From contig NZ_JAHVHW010000003.1 of the NCBI RefSeq assembly GCF_019802055.1, forward strand, positions 1-64,000: a stretch of DNA of 64,000 nucleotides. Direction: 5' to 3'. The position numbers and the translations under genes were made by a program. Below the pieces are notes generated by a model, which saw only the letters and a list, made by a program, of their open reading frames with translations, did not search any database and was not told where the DNA came from. The stretch's first letter is position 1. The number at the start of each line of letters is the position of its first letter. Positions 63,963 through 64,000 of the stretch are shown one piece after another. The stretch is from Ferrimonas balearica. GTDB taxonomy: Bacteria; Pseudomonadota; Gammaproteobacteria; Enterobacterales; Shewanellaceae.

Positions 63963-64000
63963 ATCGACCCAAATCACAGTTTCAGAAAGAGTTCTTCCCG

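Overview
The window looks like chromosome from a Ferrimonas- or Shewanella-type gammaproteobacterium (order Alteromonadales). This is inferred from high GC content, gamma-type gene order (gmhB-rrn beside metNIQ; smc-zipA-ligA beside cysZ; cysK and ptsHI-crr), MetJ and CRP-like sites, a SapC/tryptophan-halogenase cluster, and SMC rather than MukB. Both strands are densely coded. I see no insertion sequence, prophage, CRISPR array or tRNA gene.

Region by region. (1) 1-3750: the left edge carries tandem promoters and the boxA leader of a ribosomal RNA operon that runs off the window to the left. Behind it are gmhB and the divergent methionine ABC importer metNIQ, which has tandem MetJ boxes. (2) 3770-21040: a beta-glucoside regulon. 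It contains a five-gene operon (flavin-dependent halogenase, SapC, cupin_8 dioxygenase-like protein, second halogenase, DUF6445), a large TonB-dependent receptor, a LacI-type repressor, a GPH symporter, a GH1 beta-glucosidase, a glucose/galactose MFS transporter and a lipoprotein GH3 beta-glucosidase. Three near-identical LacI-type operators (core AAGCGCTT, one with AACGCTT) tie the transcription units together. (3) 21248-23966: a LemA/M48 membrane protease pair and a small zinc-ribbon-like protein. (4) 24090-34437: a hydroxyproline and proline-peptide catabolic region with a FadR-type GntR regulator and palindromic ATTGTATACAAT operators. It holds both the trans-3-hydroxyproline branch (dehydratase and pyrroline-2-carboxylate reductase) and the 4-hydroxyproline branch (epimerase, D-hydroxyproline dehydrogenase, deaminase, semialdehyde dehydrogenase), plus a prolidase-type aminopeptidase. 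A 500-base repeat-rich gene desert lies inside it.

(5) 34496-46176: a FabH paralogue, an HDOD protein, an LRAT-like protein, a DnaQ-like exonuclease with a cNMP/CBS/DUF294 protein, a two-subunit sodium:solute symporter, a SIMPL protein, a SufR-like Cys-rich regulator, an SDR protein and an HD-GYP protein. (6) 46314-46506: a gene-free stretch with a very good CRP-type palindrome, a plausible promoter, a C-rich tract, a small hairpin and a perfect intrinsic terminator. I read it as an unannotated CRP-linked small RNA. (7) 46593-63962: ligA-zipA-smc and divergent cysZ, then three accessory genes (CBM9/DUF5916 outer-membrane protein, gamma-glutamylcyclotransferase, RDD protein) that separate cysZ from cysK, then cysK, a chemoreceptor, and ptsH-ptsI-crr.

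The best candidates for new biology are the halogenase/SapC/cupin/DUF6445 operon wired to a beta-glucoside repressor, and the putative small RNA next to ligA. All functional statements come from reading motifs and gene order; no database search was run.
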